A stretch of DNA of 64,000 nucleotides from Pseudo-nitzschia pungens (Eukaryota > Bacillariophyta > Bacillariophyceae > Bacillariales > Bacillariaceae), in the NCBI GenBank assembly GCA_037355855.1, contig CM074766.1, positions 1,922,001-1,986,000 of the forward strand, in the 5' to 3' direction. The number at the start of each line of letters is the position of its first letter. Positions within the stretch are counted from its first letter, which is position 1. Shown one piece after another: positions 43,809 through 55,920 of this stretch. The position numbers were made by a program, and so were the translations under genes. The notes beneath the pieces were generated by a model that searched no databases, was not told the DNA's origin, and saw only the letters and a program-made list of their open reading frames with translations.

Positions 43809-45041
43809 GGTGAAGGTTTGATCAGTCGGAATTATGATTCTACCGAAAGGTAGTTGACGGCGTTCCGTGAAGGTTGTTAACAGCCTACCGGACTGAGGGA
43901 AACACAGGATCATCTGGCAGGGTCCGAAAAGATCCCATGCCATTCGTTTCTCATCCAATTACATCTGGTTGATAAAAATTGATAAGAACATCGTTGGTAT
44001 CGTAGGATATCTACGATCTTCATACCGGCACCAGCTCTGCACATTCTTGTAGAGTCAATTTACCGTTAACTTGTACCGGTACAAGATTACTCGTCGATGG
44101 TACGTACTAGTAACTACTCTTACGTACTTACCGTGGTGACCGTGGTAATGAAAGTAATGTGCACGTTCTGTTCGAATCACAATGAGGCGCGCATGGCGCG
44201 CAGAAAAGAAATTCTTCATTTCTCGCGTGCGTTCCGGTACGAAGGTAAGGTTACCTAAAAGTACTCTTCGCTCGTAGCACGTGTATGATGTACTCATATG
44301 AGTACATACTGTGAATACTCATGAACCAAGGAGCGCGAAGTCATACACTCAACACGATTGATTCACATCATATCTTCGTACGTATGTACCCAAATTCGAG
44401 CTTCCATGCCAAACGGTACTGGCAATGATGGTAAGATCTTAATTACGGAACGGTAAATGCAGTGCTTGTGCTTTCCAACGAACTTTTTTATTACGTACAC
44501 CTACTCCTTTTCGGCACAATTCTTTTCGCTGCTGGATAAAACAATAATATCAATCATCACAAAAATGAGCAAAGCCCAGGTGGACGCCATACAGTGTTGC
44601 ACAATGGATTAGATAACGCCATGTTGGCTTTTTCAAAAAAAAAGCTGTTAGTGCATCGTCAGCACTCACAATAAATGGGGAGTGACAAAACGCCTTGTAG
44701 TGCCCTTGATCTGTTTTTAATCCAAAAATGTTTTATCGGGGTCGATTATGGTAAGTTTCCTTCAGGATATCGATCAATTACCGAATACTGCTGAGCAGTA
44801 TTTCGAGAAACGAGAAACGAGAAACTCCCTACCGGTAATTACCGGTAAGCATGATTTCGTATCATCAATCGATCTGTGTAGCGATCGGCTACAATTACGA
44901 GGTAACGCATGTACAGCGAGAAAAGGAAGAAAATCATCCCCTCAATAAAAGTGACATCACAATCGAAAGCGAAACAAATTGTTCCGAAGCCTGCTATATT
45001 TCAAGTGCAGGGTGCTAGACTCTCTATCAGACAATACGAAA
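43809..45041. other. Intergenic region between divergent genes
   Basis: It contains palindromic CGTACG/GTACTAGTAC-like words near 44090-44130 and 44240-44310. No gene recognised. Confidence 0.5.
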
Positions 45042-46007
45042 ATGAGAGACCTTATGTTGAACCTCAATCGTGTGCCAGTGATTTGCCTCCTTGCATTGGT
45101 GTTGCAGAGCAAATTATGTGAAGCGCTGCAAATCGCACCAGCTGCCTCCAGTGCTTGGACGTGGTACAAATCCATGCTGGTAGCACAGCCTCTGGTGACG
45201 AAATCACTCACTTCGAGTTGTATCATGGGAGCATCGGACGTAATGTGTCAAAAGGTGGTGGCACGAGCGACTCCCGAGGAGGAGAGACCTTCGAAGCTGG
45301 ATTCGACCCGGATTCTTCACGTCGCAATCACCGGCTCGGTGTGGTCCGGTCCCGTCACGCACTACTGGTACATTATCCTTGAAAAGTAAGGACCGATTGT
45401 GATGTGTGAAATGCTCGATTTCCTCACCTGAATCGAATTTGGTTGTTTCAGTACGAATTCACGCATGACCATTCTCACAGCAAAACACTTGTCTCGTCAC
45501 TCTGTTCTCTTTGTTTCAATTTTCATCAGAATGTACGGGGCCATTGCGAAAGCCGCCAATATTCAGGACCCAGTTATTGGACTCGTAATAAAATTAATTT
45601 TGGACTCCACCATCTTCAGTTCTGTGACAATCTCAGGTATGTTTTCAGCTCTACTTTTCGAGCGATTGATGTCGTGGGTCACGTGACCCTGTTTGGAATG
45701 CTTTGTTCGACAATTCAACTCAATTCTCCCTTTTCCTCTTCCAATTTCACTTTCGCAATCCATAGGATACTTCACTGTGCGAAGTATCCTGGAGGGAACG
45801 GGATTCAAAGGGGCAAGCGAAAAAGTAAGAACCAGGTTTCTCTCAACTCTGTTTGGGGCCTGGAAATTTTGGCCATTGGCAAATGCAATCAATTTTTGGT
45901 TCGTGCCCATGCAGTTCCGGGTGCTGTATATGAATGTGTTATCTTTGTTTTGGACTGGTTGGCTTACCTACGTGAATTCCAAAAAGATTGCGGTTGACAG
46001 CAACTGA
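45042..46007 (+). CDS. Mpv17/PMP22 family membrane protein
   Basis: Three exons, 45042-45385, 45530-45636 and 45766-46007, introns of 144 and 129 nt (phases 2 and 1), 230 residues. Joins are exact: IILEK|MYGAI and TIS|GYFTV. The family block at the C-terminus, WKFWPLANAINFWFVPMQFRVLYMN...WTGWLTYVNSK, is clear, as is the N-terminal WTWYKSMLVAQPLVTKSLTSSCIMGASDVMCQ. Four membrane segments are expected. A hydrophobic leader (ICLLALVLQSKLCEA) could be a plastid/ER-type signal, so the organelle is not settled. The family sits in inner mitochondrial, peroxisomal or plastid membranes. Confidence 0.9.
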
Positions 46008-47490
46008 CGATCAATCATCGATCAATCATCGAAGAGTAATACGAAGTAGTAGTGAAGAAGGGCGAACGGGCGGAATATCAAAATTCCATGCACTATCTGT
46101 ACTATTTTACTCCAATCATCATAATTTTTACCATTTCGATGACAAGACCATCATCATCAATTGATATTGCAGTCATATTGTAGTCTCTTGTGGTTAGGTG
46201 TTGTGTTGTTGTTCGGTTTTTGGTTTCCCCAGTGTAGGGTAAGTGAATTTGTTTGTTTCATGGACAGCCTCCAGTCGCTGACCCGGGCTCGGGTCTAGGA
46301 CTTGACGATTTTTTACCATGAATTCGAAATTTAGTATCCAAGATCATTATTCATTTATTTCAACTAGAAGGACAAAGTTGTCCTGTTGGACTCATTTGGT
46401 TTCCTCATCTTTAGTTATCCATTGCACTTCCTTTCAGGAAGAAGGTTAATCCATCAGTTTTGATATAGCTTTCGTTTAACTCATTTTTGCATTCTCTACT
46501 ACCCTATGGGGACGCGTTTCCTAGTACTGTGTGTTATTTCATGTCAACATCATAGTACCAGTAAACCTTACCACCATCAAGAATGGATTGACTCACCATG
46601 ACGTGGTTCTCTTGATTGAGATATAGTCCTCACTATGCCTTTCTTCAATATTCTGTATCCTCAATCCCTTAAATACAGTAAGGGACAAGCAAGATTACTC
46701 CAGCATGTTTGTGAACAGTAACTTAATGCATATTACATTCGTTCATTTTTTCATTATTATTATTTAGAGTGATGTATGAATAATGAATACCGCATGACGA
46801 ACCACTGCACAAGAGGAGTTTTTCGCCGATGTGGTCCTTTCGTTGTCAATGTAATGCGACCGAAACGCTCTTTTCAGGAACAGAAATGCCGTAGATGATT
46901 TCTGATTGGTCCAAATCGGAGGGAAATGAGTCAAGAACCTAAAAAAAATGAAGAACGCGCTTTCACGGACAGGTGTCCTCCGACTGTCAAGAACAAATTG
47001 TACGCTAATCCCACCGTACTCGTACGTGTAATACAAAAAGAAGACGCAACGATGATTCCACGATCCCAGATTGGAAAAGTCCAATAATCATACGTACTCG
47101 TAATAGTAAGGCTTACCTGCGTATCCGCGTGTGTCGTCATGTCGTCAGCAGTGTGGATATTTTTACATGTTGTAGGCGTTAATTAAGCACACTGAACGAA
47201 ACCTTGTGCTGTCTGATTGTTTTGATGATATCGATTGCGATTTTCGAGAAACGCTCAGACGGAAACAACCATCACGCAGACAACCTCATTATTGTTTTTT
47301 GGAGAACTTCTGATCGGGAGACACGGCACTTTTACTTTTTGTTGGCAGTTGGAGTTCAGTTTCATCCATCACTCACATTGATTCTCCCAAACATTCTGCT
47401 TACTCGTACATCGAACTCGGATACCAGATCGTGCCAAACATTCGCGGCTATTCGCATCCCGAACCAAAGATACGGAAACTGACAAGCAGT
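46008..47490. other. 1.5-kb intergenic region
   Basis: A short direct repeat (ATCAATCATCG twice, 46012-46032) follows the Mpv17 stop codon. No gene or larger repeat recognised. Confidence 0.5.
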
Positions 47491-48225
47491 ATGGACAGAA
47501 CCGGCACTGTCGTTGTGGGCACCGCCGAGAACGGTGCCGACTCCAACGCCACCGGCATTGAACCCCGGAGTAAAGACGAACGGAACAACGACCACAACGA
47601 AGACCACAACGACGACGACGACGACGACGACTGCGAGATTCCCGAGCGCTTCATCTGTCCCCTGACGCTGGAGGTCTACACGGACCCCCTCATGTCGCGA
47701 AAGGGCCTCAGCTTCGAGCGCGAGGCCATCACCGAGTGGCTGGATCGGGGGAACGACACGTGTCCGCTGACGAGGGAGCCGCTGGGGTACCGGGGCCTGG
47801 TCCCGAACGCCAGGCTGCGCCTCGAGGTCGAGGACTGGAAGCAAAAACACGGCTACGAACTCTTGCCGCGCGACGCGCACCGAACGACGCAAAAGTACAA
47901 GCAGCCACTGTTCGTGATGATGGCGGCGGACGAGAATCCCACCCTCGTGTTTTTCCGCGACGACGCAGAACACGAAATCGACGACGACTATGACGGTGAC
48001 GATGACAATGACAACAATGTTTGGCGGCGGCCGGTGTCTCGAAATTCTCCTTCCCGTGGTCCGGAGGTCGACCGGGGGCAGCGCCGTCGGCGGGCTCTGT
48101 ATCGTCGCGCACACTCGGCGAGATCCTCTTCCTCCTCCTCTCTGGGGACCCATCGGCCGAACCTGATTTCGTTCCTGGCAGAGGCCCTGAGCACGGTTCG
48201 ACACGGTTCGATCGTCCACCACTGA
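47491..48225 (+). CDS. U-box domain protein (putative ubiquitin ligase)
   Basis: 244 residues from ATG 47491. An acidic low-complexity segment (DDDDDDDCE) leads into a U-box, about residues 50-120: IPERFICPLTLEVYTDPLMSRKGLSFEREAI..WL....CPLTREPL..RGLVPNARLRLEVEDW. That is the full pattern, with proline-hinge positions kept. After it come a hydrophobic segment (PLFVMMAADENPTLVFF), an acidic run and an Arg/Ser-rich tail. An alternative frame (48021-48392) overlaps the tail, so a short 3' intron or frame change near 48020 cannot be excluded. The U-box binds E2 enzymes; the UBE2G-like gene elsewhere in the window is not evidence of pairing. Confidence 0.86.
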   Translation: MDRTGTVVVGTAENGADSNATGIEPRSKDERNNDHNEDHNDDDDDDDCEIPERFICPLTLEVYTDPLMSRKGLSFEREAITEWLDRGNDTCPLTREPLGYRGLVPNARLRLEVEDWKQKHGYELLPRDAHRTTQKYKQPLFVMMAADENPTLVFFRDDAEHEIDDDYDGDDDNDNNVWRRPVSRNSPSRGPEVDRGQRRRRALYRRAHSARSSSSSSLGTHRPNLISFLAEALSTVRHGSIVHH

Positions 48226-49679
48226 ACGAAAGCAGTGGGTCGAATTTTGTGGTTTTCGGATCTGGGATTGCACGCCAATCGTCTGTGTCGCCGCATCACA
48301 TCAAAAATTGTAATTATTGCTTGCAATCGACGGGAAATTTCCACGCACAACGCAACATCGGATCGAGAACCAATGAAAGGAACAACAAGTAAACGATGAT
48401 GGATTGATTGATTGAGATTCATTCACAATCTGTCGAAGAAACTACAAACTAACTAACTATCTAACCTACCATAGGGCATTGGTCGAAGATCTTATCCATC
48501 CAGAACCAAAAAAATCGATCTAGAAGCATTGCGTTTTGCTGGAAAATCAGCCTCATTTCTGACCACGGCAAAGTCGATCAACCGGACAATTCTCGATTCT
48601 CCATCTGCTTTCTTTTAATTAATTAAAAAAATTAAATGATTGATTCCATCGTCTGTGATGGAATCATTCCAAAACAGTATTTACGAACCTTCACCGCATA
48701 CAATATGCATACTGCTGAAGTTCGAAATTCGAAATAGCATTGACTCATTAGCCTTGTCGATCTAAAAGTACGTTTGCGCTCACTAAGTATATTCTATTTT
48801 GATACAATAATTTAGGTAAGCTTATTGCCTCTGATAATTAAAGTTGCCGTATTTTGTAGTAGTAATCTTACTTCGAGTATTGCGTACGGTACGAAAAACG
48901 AAAGTCTGCGGAACCTACTTAACCTGCTTTCCCGATGGTAAGGATTAATTAATTAGTGTGTTCTGATTTCTGATGGAACATTCTTGTCACTCACTGTTCG
49001 TGATGTTGTGCCTACAGGTAAAGTTACCGCGAGTAAGTTACGTACGGACACCGGACGAGGTCTCCAAACGAAGGAAGATTTTTTTTGATCCATTCGTGAA
49101 CGGATTGATTGATTCTTAGTCGTGTTACGAATATTTTTTGATTGAAAAAAATATTTTTTGCGTCGTTGGCTTTTGATTTGTTCTTTCGTGGATAGTTTTT
49201 TGAGAGAGGCAATTACGGTTCCAGTATGTTGACCTCCTCGTACAACAGTGAACGTAACCTTACCTAGTATGTTCAGTACCAGTTTTGAACACAATAGTAC
49301 CGTACAGTGTGCATGTAAAGTGGGTAGGCGGAAGGCGCAATCAGGAAACAAGAAAATGGGCCATGGGCAAATCCGATGGAAGCTCTAACGTAGTTACCGG
49401 TAACCTTACCGGAGAAGCCCAAACCTGAAACCAACCGAGAACAATCACGACTCCAACACAACATTGATACAAATATCATTCCATTCCAAAGCGGCAGCAG
49501 CAGAGGCATCAAGAGCGACAATTTCAATTGCCGCCAGTGCAGTATCATTGTATCGACCGCTGCCCATCACACAATTCATCCCTCTGCGTTCATCGCTGTT
49601 CCACCCGCTGTCAGTTTCGTTGGTTCCAATCCGGATCCCAATTTCTATTCCAATCGCCACACACGGCACCGGTGCTTTC
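48226..49679. other. Intergenic region
   Basis: AT-rich with TTAATTAATTAA near 48616-48628. The open frame running into the next gene from 49464 lacks an ATG before 49680. No other gene supported. Confidence 0.5.
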
Positions 49680-51365
49680 ATGAGTGAGCCGGAAACAGAA
49701 GTGGTCGGAAAGATCGGGCTGGCGATCAGCGCCTTTCTCTGGCTCTTGTGTACCTGGCGTCTGAGCTTTCATGTGTGCTGCAGGAGGAGCGACGATGGTG
49801 ATCAGCAAGAACAACAACAACAACAACAACAACAACAGCAATCACCACCGCCACACCGGTCTGGATCGCTGGCTTCGTTTTTGCAATGGGGAACCCAAGA
49901 CGGGGAACCGGAGGGACGCGACTGGGCCTCGTCTGTTTGCCTTTCATGGATCACCCGCCGGCGGGCTTTTCACGCATTGCTTTGGTAAGTTGGGGTTGCG
50001 AAACGACACGATACGATCCGGGGTGTTCCGTTGTATGATTTGATGTGGTGTGAAATGGAATGGAACGGAATGCCGTTTCGATACGTTTCCGTTTCCGACA
50101 TGATTTCGGCTGACGTTCCGTTCTTCCCCTCGCGGGCAATTCCTTCCTCAGGCTGGCGACCGTTTGGGACCTGCTCGGTTATGCCAACCTCTCCGAACTC
50201 CTGCCCTTCACGGACGATCAGATCCTGGCGGAAAACATTGGCTACGTCCTCTTGAACGTCGTGGGGAGGACCTTCGAGTTGCTGGCGTTCTGCACCGTCA
50301 CCGAGATCTGGCTGCAAACCGCCATCGACGCACTGCCGCGGTCCATGGATTCCTCCGTTGCCAGCAGCCACGCCTTTTGGCTCCGCTGGCTCCCCTCCGT
50401 CTTTGTGGTGTTCACCGCGCTGCTGGTGGTCGCCTCCGTCTGTCTCTCGGTGGTGATTTTTTGCCGATTCCCGCACGCTCCCAACCGCGATGCGGTCCGG
50501 GCCCTCCCCATCTCGCGGCTCCAGGCGGTCCTGGAGGCTCTCTGCTGGGGGGTCCAGTGCGCGATGGTGATGCTCTCCGTCCGCATGACCTCCCGGTGCA
50601 TCCTGGTCCTGGTGCCACCGACGCAGCGCAAGCGGCGGGTCTCCCTCTTTGGCAAGGCGGTCGGTCCCATGCTGGTGAGCGTGCTGGCGTACGCGACCCG
50701 GACGATAGGTCTGGTCCTCGCCGATCGGGATCTCGACCGGCGGGATCGTTGGTCCTGGTGGATCGGCTTTGTCTGGGGACCCACCCTGGCCGTATCGGTC
50801 GTCCTCCTGTACTCGACGCGGAAGCGCGACTCGTCGGCTTCCGAAGGCGGGGGAAGCGGTGGTGTGGCGCACCTCGATCCGGACGACGAAAGCGTGGGCG
50901 ACGACGACGCCAGCAGCACCCTGCAACAGTCGCTCCTGCGGCCGCAGCCGCCCGAGGGTAAGTGAAGCAATCAATGAAGGAACGAACGAACGAACGAACG
51001 AACAAACTGCTGCCATTCCAAGCGAGAGAGGCAGTGATGCAGTGATGCACACGTGGCAGTGAGCATTGCAGCGTGCCTGGACTACCGACGAGCGATTTGT
51101 TTTGTCCTTCTAAAAGCATGCTCCTCGTGCCTTTTTCTTCACGCGGACCGCAGAAGCCTTTCGGATGTTTCACAGCCTCCGCCACGGAGAGGACGATGTC
51201 AACGATTCCTTTTCCATCGGCAGCCCAGTACCCCGCCACCACCGCAACACGGTAGAGATCGATGTCGAGCGCCAGTCGCCTATGGTGTCGACACCCGGCA
51301 CGTGCGACGACGACGGAAACGACAACGAAAGTGAAAACGAAAACGACGAAGAAAGCGAACCATGA
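49680..51365 (+). CDS. Polytopic membrane protein, possibly THH1/TOM1/TOM3-like
   Basis: Three exons, 49680-49984, 50152-50957 and 51154-51365, introns of 167 and 196 nt, 440 residues. At least six membrane segments are visible: KIGLAISAFLWLLCTW, IGYVLLNVVGRTFELLAFC, WLPSVFVVFTALLVVASVC, LEALCWGVQCAMVML, VGPMLVSVLAYATRTIG and WWIGFVWGPTLAVSVVLLY. The spacing and last segments resemble the plant THH1/TOM1/TOM3 group, but I cannot confirm this. A polyglutamine run encoded by a CAA/CAG tract (about 49807-49841) sits in the first soluble loop, and the C-terminal tail is acidic (NDNESENENDEESEP). The ATG at 49680 (MSEPETEVV) starts just before the first segment. Confidence 0.62.
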
Positions 51366-52041
51366 TATTTTCTACAGTGCTTCGGAACCAAACCGATTTG
51401 GTTGCCCCGACCCAGGCCTCGGCCCAGAACACCTGCCGATTCCCACTGAGGTTGGGAAACATGGTTGGAGAATGACAAACAATCCCGGAGTGAATGAATC
51501 CGTCGGCTTGCTTCGCTGGTGAATGCAGAAAACGGGGAATGGCGAGCGCTCGCCACAAAGCGTGTCGTCGCTGTCTTTGAACCGTCACACACGACAAGAA
51601 CGATTCGTTGGGCATTGCACCTCGACAGAGCAGCAGTGACGTGCAACACAGGGTGCAATCGCGCAAGATTGCAGTAGAGTGAGGTTCCGACCGGGAACAT
51701 GGGTTCTTGGCTACAAACTCTCTCAATAAAATTCGTTGGTGGACACGAGAAACTTGCAATGCATGATGTCGACACATTCTCAATTAGATATTCCTCGCAA
51801 AGGAGACCATCTTTTGTCAAAACCTCCACGCAACGAAAATGGTGCACCAGCGCAAGGAGAAAGGGTCATAGTGACACAGTCTCAAGCCCATGGATGTATC
51901 GTCGAACTCCGAACCAACGGGGACAGGAAGATTCATGACTCTACCTTTTGTCTCTACAATTTCCACTATGCGTGTTCTTGTGCTTTCAACATTAGACAGA
52001 ATGTAGCATAATACTGTATTGCAAACTAGTTGTTCCCTCTA
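51366..52041. other. Intergenic region
   Basis: Between the convergent ends of the membrane-protein and bL25 genes. Nothing recognised. Confidence 0.5.
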
Positions 52042-53091
52042 TCATTTCTCGCTCTCGCTATCATCGGTGGCCGTGGCGGCTCCTCGACCTCCTCGCACCG
52101 GACCAATCACGAAATTCTTAAAGTCCAGGCGATCGATCGGTTTCACGCCGTCCGGGAATATTACGCGGTCCATTCGAATAATGTCCTTGACGTGCAATCC
52201 CGTGCATTCCAAATCCAGGAAATCCGGTATCGCGACCCCCTCCTCGACAAAACACGGGACGTGTTTTCGCACGGGGATGATGTACCCGTCGCGTTTCAAC
52301 GCCGGACTCTCTTCCTTGTTGATGTATCGGAGGGGAATCTTGAGGGGCCGACCCGGGTGATACCGCACAAAATTCGCACAAAAGATGCTCCCCGCTACGG
52401 GGTGCCACTGCACGCTGCTGGGGACGACGCGGTGCACCGTGCCCTCCGTGTCCTCCTCGTGTTCCAGGACGGTCAGGTCGTACACGCGGCTCTCGAACTG
52501 CCGATGGTATCGATCCAGCTCGCGCTGCAGTTCCGGCCAGGGTGTTTTCAGCAGGGTCGTCGTCGAGGAATCGGACGACAGGATCTTCGACTCCGGATCG
52601 CTCCCGAACAAGACACCCGGTATGATGCTGTTGTTTCGGAGACGCCGACAGGCCCTGGATCCCTCTTCGGATCGCAGATATGTTTTCAGTACGCGAATGT
52701 TCAGACTTTGTTGCTCGGCGTTTCCGAGCCCGGCATCCACGCGGGGCTCGCCGTATTTCGATGCGGGCACGTCGTCCTCGTAGATTTCGTCTTCGAATCC
52801 GAATTCCCGAAGAACCTCGGGTGGGATGCTGATGCCGCTGGTTATCTCTCCGTCCTCATCCTGGTCGTCTCCAAAGTTGGACCGGAAAAAGTCCGATATT
52901 TCGGGGTTGGCTTCTACCTCCTCCCGTGTCAAACCGGATACGAGTTTTCCCGGTTCCTCCAGCTTGGTGGAAAATGACGCCGATGCCGTCCGGGCGCTCG
53001 TCGATACAGATTCCCCCAGGACACGGCGGTGGAACGAGAAAGCCCCGCGCCGAAAGTTTTGGCACAGGAGAGAACCGAGCTTGTGTGTCAT
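52042..53091 (-). CDS. Ribosomal protein bL25, organellar
   Basis: Intron-less, 349 residues from ATG 53091 (MTHKLGSLLCQNFRRGAFSFHRRVLGESVS), an Arg/Ser-rich leader typical of mitochondrial import. An in-frame ATG at 53154 is less likely. After an acidic spacer the bL25 core is visible: RVLKTYLRSEEGSRACRRLRNNSIIPGVLFGSD, ESRVYDLTVLEH, VPSSVQWHPVAGSIFCANFVRYHPG. The C-terminal TL5/CTC-type domain (IPLRYINKEESPALKRDGY, LECTGLHVKDIIRMDRVIFPDGV) is also present. It ends with a disordered acidic tail. The protein binds 5S rRNA in bacteria. It is longer than bacterial CTC because of the leader and the 80-residue acidic spacer. Confidence 0.85.
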   Translation of the reverse strand: MTHKLGSLLCQNFRRGAFSFHRRVLGESVSTSARTASASFSTKLEEPGKLVSGLTREEVEANPEISDFFRSNFGDDQDEDGEITSGISIPPEVLREFGFEDEIYEDDVPASKYGEPRVDAGLGNAEQQSLNIRVLKTYLRSEEGSRACRRLRNNSIIPGVLFGSDPESKILSSDSSTTTLLKTPWPELQRELDRYHRQFESRVYDLTVLEHEEDTEGTVHRVVPSSVQWHPVAGSIFCANFVRYHPGRPLKIPLRYINKEESPALKRDGYIIPVRKHVPCFVEEGVAIPDFLDLECTGLHVKDIIRMDRVIFPDGVKPIDRLDFKNFVIGPVRGGRGAATATDDSESEK

Positions 53092-54067
53092 GGTCAATAG
53101 ATGAGGGACAGGGCTATCAGTACATGCAATAGCCAATACCGTTATCGATGTCACAGGTACGGTAGGTATTCGAAATGGTAGGAGACGTGCTTAGTTTGAT
53201 TCAGCGAAGTTTTTGCTGATGATCAGAAAGAAGATTGGGCGTACGGTATGATGGACAGACCTACGGTATTTTATCTTTTTGTGGAGTGGATCGTCAATCG
53301 TCACGCACTGTAAGAATGTGTTCGAAACAGTCATACCTACAAGCATACCAAACAGAGGTAGTAATATACTACGATACGAACGTGTACGTATGGTATAATC
53401 GGACTAATAATAATAGAAGAATTATTTTTTGACATACCGTACCGTAATTTATTGTAATATCTTACAGTGTTACTACAAAGTTCCTATCAGCTGTCCCCCG
53501 GTTCTACATCCTCAACTACTAATTTCTACGGAAACCGGGGGACAGCTGATAGGAATTCCGTAGTATTGCGGGTTGAATCCATTAGAACATTGTCATAATG
53601 ATCTGTTGTCAATTGTGGTGTGGCATTATGGTCAACTGGGTCTGTCTTAAACTTAAAATCATTTCATGGGTATAGCCTAAAATGAAATCTACATCTAATC
53701 TGGATATTTTGAAGCTGATGATCAAGCCAGTTGTTGTTGTAGGAGAAGGAAGTTTTTGCTGCTGCTGGAACGGCACTCGATGGTCCAAAGTCATTGGAAT
53801 TTCTTTGCGATTTTAATTATGAAGAAATGATAGATAGAGTTCGTCTTTCTCGCTTCGTTGTCTTCATTTCATATGTTGAATCTCCGCTGCAGCAAACTGA
53901 CTGTGCGAAGCACTCTAGAAACAGTTTCATCTCGTAAAAAATATATACACGTACTTTACTTTTGATTTACCACATGAATCCAAACAATGCTCAAGAGAGC
54001 TCCGATTTGGTTTCCATGGTTACACTGAATTGTTTTCTTTTCCCAAACTTTCAAGCGCATTATTTCA
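53092..54067. other. Intergenic region with hairpin repeat copy 3
   Basis: AT-rich, with the element at 53471-53565. No gene recognised. Confidence 0.55.
53471..53565 (+). repeat. 95-bp hairpin element, copy 3 (MITE-like)
   Basis: The arms TTCCTATCAGCTGTCCCCCG and complement form a stem of about 23 bp, with ends TACTAC...GTAGTA. The loop is identical to that of copy 1 about 50 kb away, so the two are recent relatives. Loop orientation is the same as copy 1. Confidence 0.82.
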
Positions 54068-55151
54068 TTAGATTTTTTTGCATTGTCGACGTTTCAAATA
54101 TCTTCCGATACTATTCCGGACAGCCGACAAATTTACATTCGAGAGTTCTTCAATTCGAGAACCTAAGATATCAGTCGCCCCGACGTCGTGGAGGGCATCC
54201 ATTTTGTCGTTGACCTCCTTCTTTAGAACAAGAGCCGACACGGATTTGGTACTCCCGCATTCAAGATTCGTAATGGTCGGTGATTTTTTCCCGGGAGTAA
54301 TTTTGATAGCCTCTGTCATCAAGTCGTTAGAGACGTTGTACATGATCATGACATACTTTGTTGCCGTGATGTAACCCTCAAGACGCTTCTGAAGTTTGTT
54401 GATGAGATCCATGTGTTCCGTTTTGGGGTTTGAAATCAAGGCAGCTTGTGTGCTCAAGATGTCGTGCACAACTTCCAATCCGGCGGCCTTGGAACAACAA
54501 CAAGAGCGATCGCGACGACAAAATTCAACACATGAGGTTCGGGACAGGAAGATATAAACGACGTGTTTGATTTATCTGTATAGCAGGGAGCAAAAACACA
54601 ACAGAAAAAGTCTTACCCTCATGGTTGTGCCTGTCTCGACAAGATCGACTACGGCATCAGGCAAGACCAAGTCCGCAAGCAGCCTCGACGGAACCAGAAA
54701 CATATTTGATAGAAGTGGACACACCAAGCTTCTCATCGACAGGGTCAAAAAATTTCTTTGTCAAATTGGGGAAACTCGTGGCAATTCTTTTCCCGGCAAG
54801 CGCTTCGACGTTTTCAATTTTATCGACGACAGGAGCTTGGACGGAAAGCCTGCATTTGCCGAATCCCAAATCCAAAATACTGTTCACTTCCACTCCATTT
54901 TCTTGCACCATATCTTGTCCCGTGATTCCCAAGTCGACGTTACCCTCACCAACGAATTTGGCAATATCGGATGCAGAGAGGAAGATCATGGTAATGGGCA
55001 AGCTGTTGCAAAGCGCAACGTCCAGGCGAGGCTCACGTCGAAATTCAATACCAGCGCCCTTCAACATTTCGACGACCTTATCGTGAAGCCGACCCTTCTT
55101 AGGGATGGCAAACTTGAGGTTTCCGGGAGGGCTCGAGTTAGGGGCAGACAT
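54068..55151 (-). CDS. hisG: ATP phosphoribosyltransferase (HisG, long form) with a +1 frame break
   Basis: First step of histidine synthesis. Exon 1 is 55151-54617, exon 2 54487-54068 (129-nt intron; join ETGTTMR|AAGLEVVHD). Family blocks: NLKFAIPKKGRLHDKVVEML, DVALCNSLPITMIFL, GEGNVDLGITGQDMVQE, KRIATSFPNLTKKFF, the PRPP motif ETGTTMR, and the C-terminal regulatory domain of long-form HisG in exon 2. At about 54658-54664 the frame hits TGA in SVEAACGLGLA|TGATGCCG. One base fewer there restores GLADAVVDLVETG in the conserved order. Exon 1 is 535 nt, one more than a phase-0 exon needs, which fits a single-base insertion. Corrected length 317 residues. No targeting leader is obvious. Confidence 0.9.
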
Positions 55152-55920
55152 TTTCCTTATTGGTGACGAAACTATGGTTTAACGATTGTGAATCGGAGGC
55201 AGATTACAAGTTGTTGGTTGGAATTCGACAAATTGAAGGAGGAAGTCGAAAATTAGAGGAGAGAAGGAATGCGCAATTTTCTGCATTTTGCACAAAACTA
55301 CGTACGCCCTGCGCGCATCTATTACCCGTTGTACGTACCACTTGCAACAATCATCGGAACGAGCGAATGAATCTCGTCAAATTCAAGATTTGAAGAAGGT
55401 CACAATGATGTAATTGTGGTCGTGACTGAATAAATAGTACGTACTTCTACGTACGGAAACGAGGGGGTACGTATGGAGAAACATCGGAGGGAATCCTTCC
55501 AAAGTTGACCTTTCGGTAGTAACTTTATTGGTGCGCACGTTTGAAGTGACACGTTGAACCCTGGACAGAACCATCCCGAATTCATACTAAGGATTTCCGT
55601 CAAATCAAAAGACTTCCTAGATTTTGTTCTCAGGTGGAGCTGAGGTGAAACAATAGCAGTAGATGATATTCTGGTTCATTGTATCCTTTTTTGTCCAACA
55701 GGATTCTATTGGATTCTTTGTATCGAAATGACTTTTCGCCGAAGCATTCACATGTCATGAAATTACAATGCACCCTTCTGGTATTGGAGAAGTGATCTAC
55801 TAGCGCGTGGGGCGGAACTCGAACGCGAATGAAGAAGACTCTAAGTGATATAACTCGATTTACATCAACGGGGGCCGAAAGGGCGACAATGTGCTCCTTC
55901 CAAATATTCTTTGAAATTAT
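55152..55920. other. Intergenic region
   Basis: Between the HisG start codon and the end of the ProC gene. Nothing recognised. Confidence 0.5.

Noticed and set aside
45443..45997. 184-residue frame across the Mpv17 introns
   Set aside because: It runs through two introns and is out of frame with the clear Mpv17 exons.
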